Assembly: GCA_002714565.1 (NCBI GenBank)
Contig: PAXU01000087.1
Location: 26,331-32,622 of the forward strand
DNA: 6,292 bases
Reading direction: 5' to 3'
Source of the DNA: Rhodopirellula sp.
GTDB lineage: Bacteria; Planctomycetota; Planctomycetia; Pirellulales; Pirellulaceae
In this document: positions 6,014 through 6,292 of the stretch, piece after piece
How the letters are laid out: each line of letters begins with the position of its first letter
Numbering within the stretch: the first letter of the stretch is position 1
Position numbers and translations under genes: made by a program
The notes under the pieces: model-generated
The model's input: the letters and a program-made list of their open reading frames with translations, nothing else
What the model was told of the DNA's origin: nothing
Database searches by the model: none

Positions 6014-6292
6014 TCACCGTTGGCGCCAAAGGATGTCGTCGGAAATACCAAGATCACTTTGCACCGTTTCGATCTCTTGCTTGAATCGTTTGGCATCAAC
6101 AGGATATCCGGCTGTCGGTTTTAAATCGGCTACCTGCTGTCTCCAAAACGTGTTGAATGACATCATCGCCAATTCCCGTGCATATTTCGCGAAGTTGCTG
6201 GCCAATGCTGCAGGTAAGAATCGATCGCCTTTGGCAACAAAACGACATTGGATATTGCCTTCCCCAAGCCCGGCACCATCTCCCCAACGATA
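6014..6292 (-). CDS. RNase HII-like protein, C-terminal part (5' end outside window)
   Basis: On the minus strand the frame is open from the window edge to a TGA at 6014-6016, giving 92 residues of a C-terminus. A TTG at 6205 is internal, not a start, because the codons before it continue sensibly (RWGDGAGLGEGN, FVAKGDRFLP). The region AKGDRFLP followed by ALASNFAKYAREL parallels the RNase HII segment KAD-x-x-YP...SAASI-x-AKV-x-RD, including the acidic residue after the Lys. LKPTAGYPVDAKRF parallels the GYPT...H segment near the RNase HII end. The classical SAASI is altered to ALASN and the first catalytic DE pair lies outside the window. It may therefore be a divergent relative rather than standard rnhB, whose product nicks RNA in RNA/DNA duplexes. 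It is convergent with mraZ. Confidence 0.6.
   Translation of the reverse strand, partial: YRWGDGAGLGEGNIQCRFVAKGDRFLPAALASNFAKYARELAMMSFNTFWRQQVADLKPTAGYPVDAKRFKQEIETVQSDLGISDDILWRQR

Noticed and set aside
6203..6205. TTG as the start of a 63-residue protein
   Set aside because: The frame continues upstream to the window edge with RNase HII-like residues, so the TTG is an internal Leu codon.
6096..6287. Second minus-strand open frame at the right end
   Set aside because: It overlaps the RNase HII-like frame in another register and reads as Cys/Arg/Trp-rich noise.

Overview
The window reads as ordinary chromosomal DNA of mid-range GC, most likely from a planctomycete (Planctomycetota, Pirellula/Rhodopirellula-like). 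The assignment rests on gene content recognised by eye, not on a search. The pointers are a C-terminal CBM9-like domain in a large partial protein, an archaeal-type phosphohexomutase, a PTPMT1-like (mitochondrial-type) phosphatase, and an MraZ protein with no cell-division cluster beside it. No mobile element, CRISPR array, tRNA or rRNA was seen.

Layout. Bases 1-1667 (+) hold the 3' part of a long gene whose frame is open to the window edge. Its product has a helical middle and a CBM9-like beta-sandwich end. Nineteen bases later comes a phosphoglucosamine/phosphohexomutase (1687-3057, +). After 55 bases follows a small dual-specificity-type phosphatase closely resembling PTPMT1 (3113-3637, +), probably a phosphatidylglycerophosphate phosphatase. 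A terminator-like hairpin overlaps its stop codon. After a short gap with two overlapping dyads comes a group II cysteine desulfurase, SufS (3730-4950, +). The 256-base gap 4951-5206 is rich in signals: a terminator-like hairpin with a T-run, possible promoter elements, two TGGG-N7-CCCA inverted pairs, and a strong Shine-Dalgarno sequence pointing at an out-of-frame start. It leads into mraZ (5207-5689, +). Bases 5690-6013 hold no gene that I can see, only several short perfect palindromes. From 6292 down to 6014 (-) runs the C-terminal end of an RNase HII-like protein, convergent with mraZ.

How the genes relate. The first three genes run the same way with short gaps and could be co-transcribed. 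GlmM supplies glucosamine-1-phosphate for UDP-GlcNAc, and the PTPMT1-like enzyme makes phosphatidylglycerol, so both are envelope-precursor functions. SufS (sulfur supply for Fe-S clusters) and MraZ (transcription regulator) look like separate transcription units. No complete undescribed system is evident. The best leads are the mraZ leader, with its paired TGGG/CCCA sites and mis-framed strong Shine-Dalgarno, and the eukaryote-like phosphatase.
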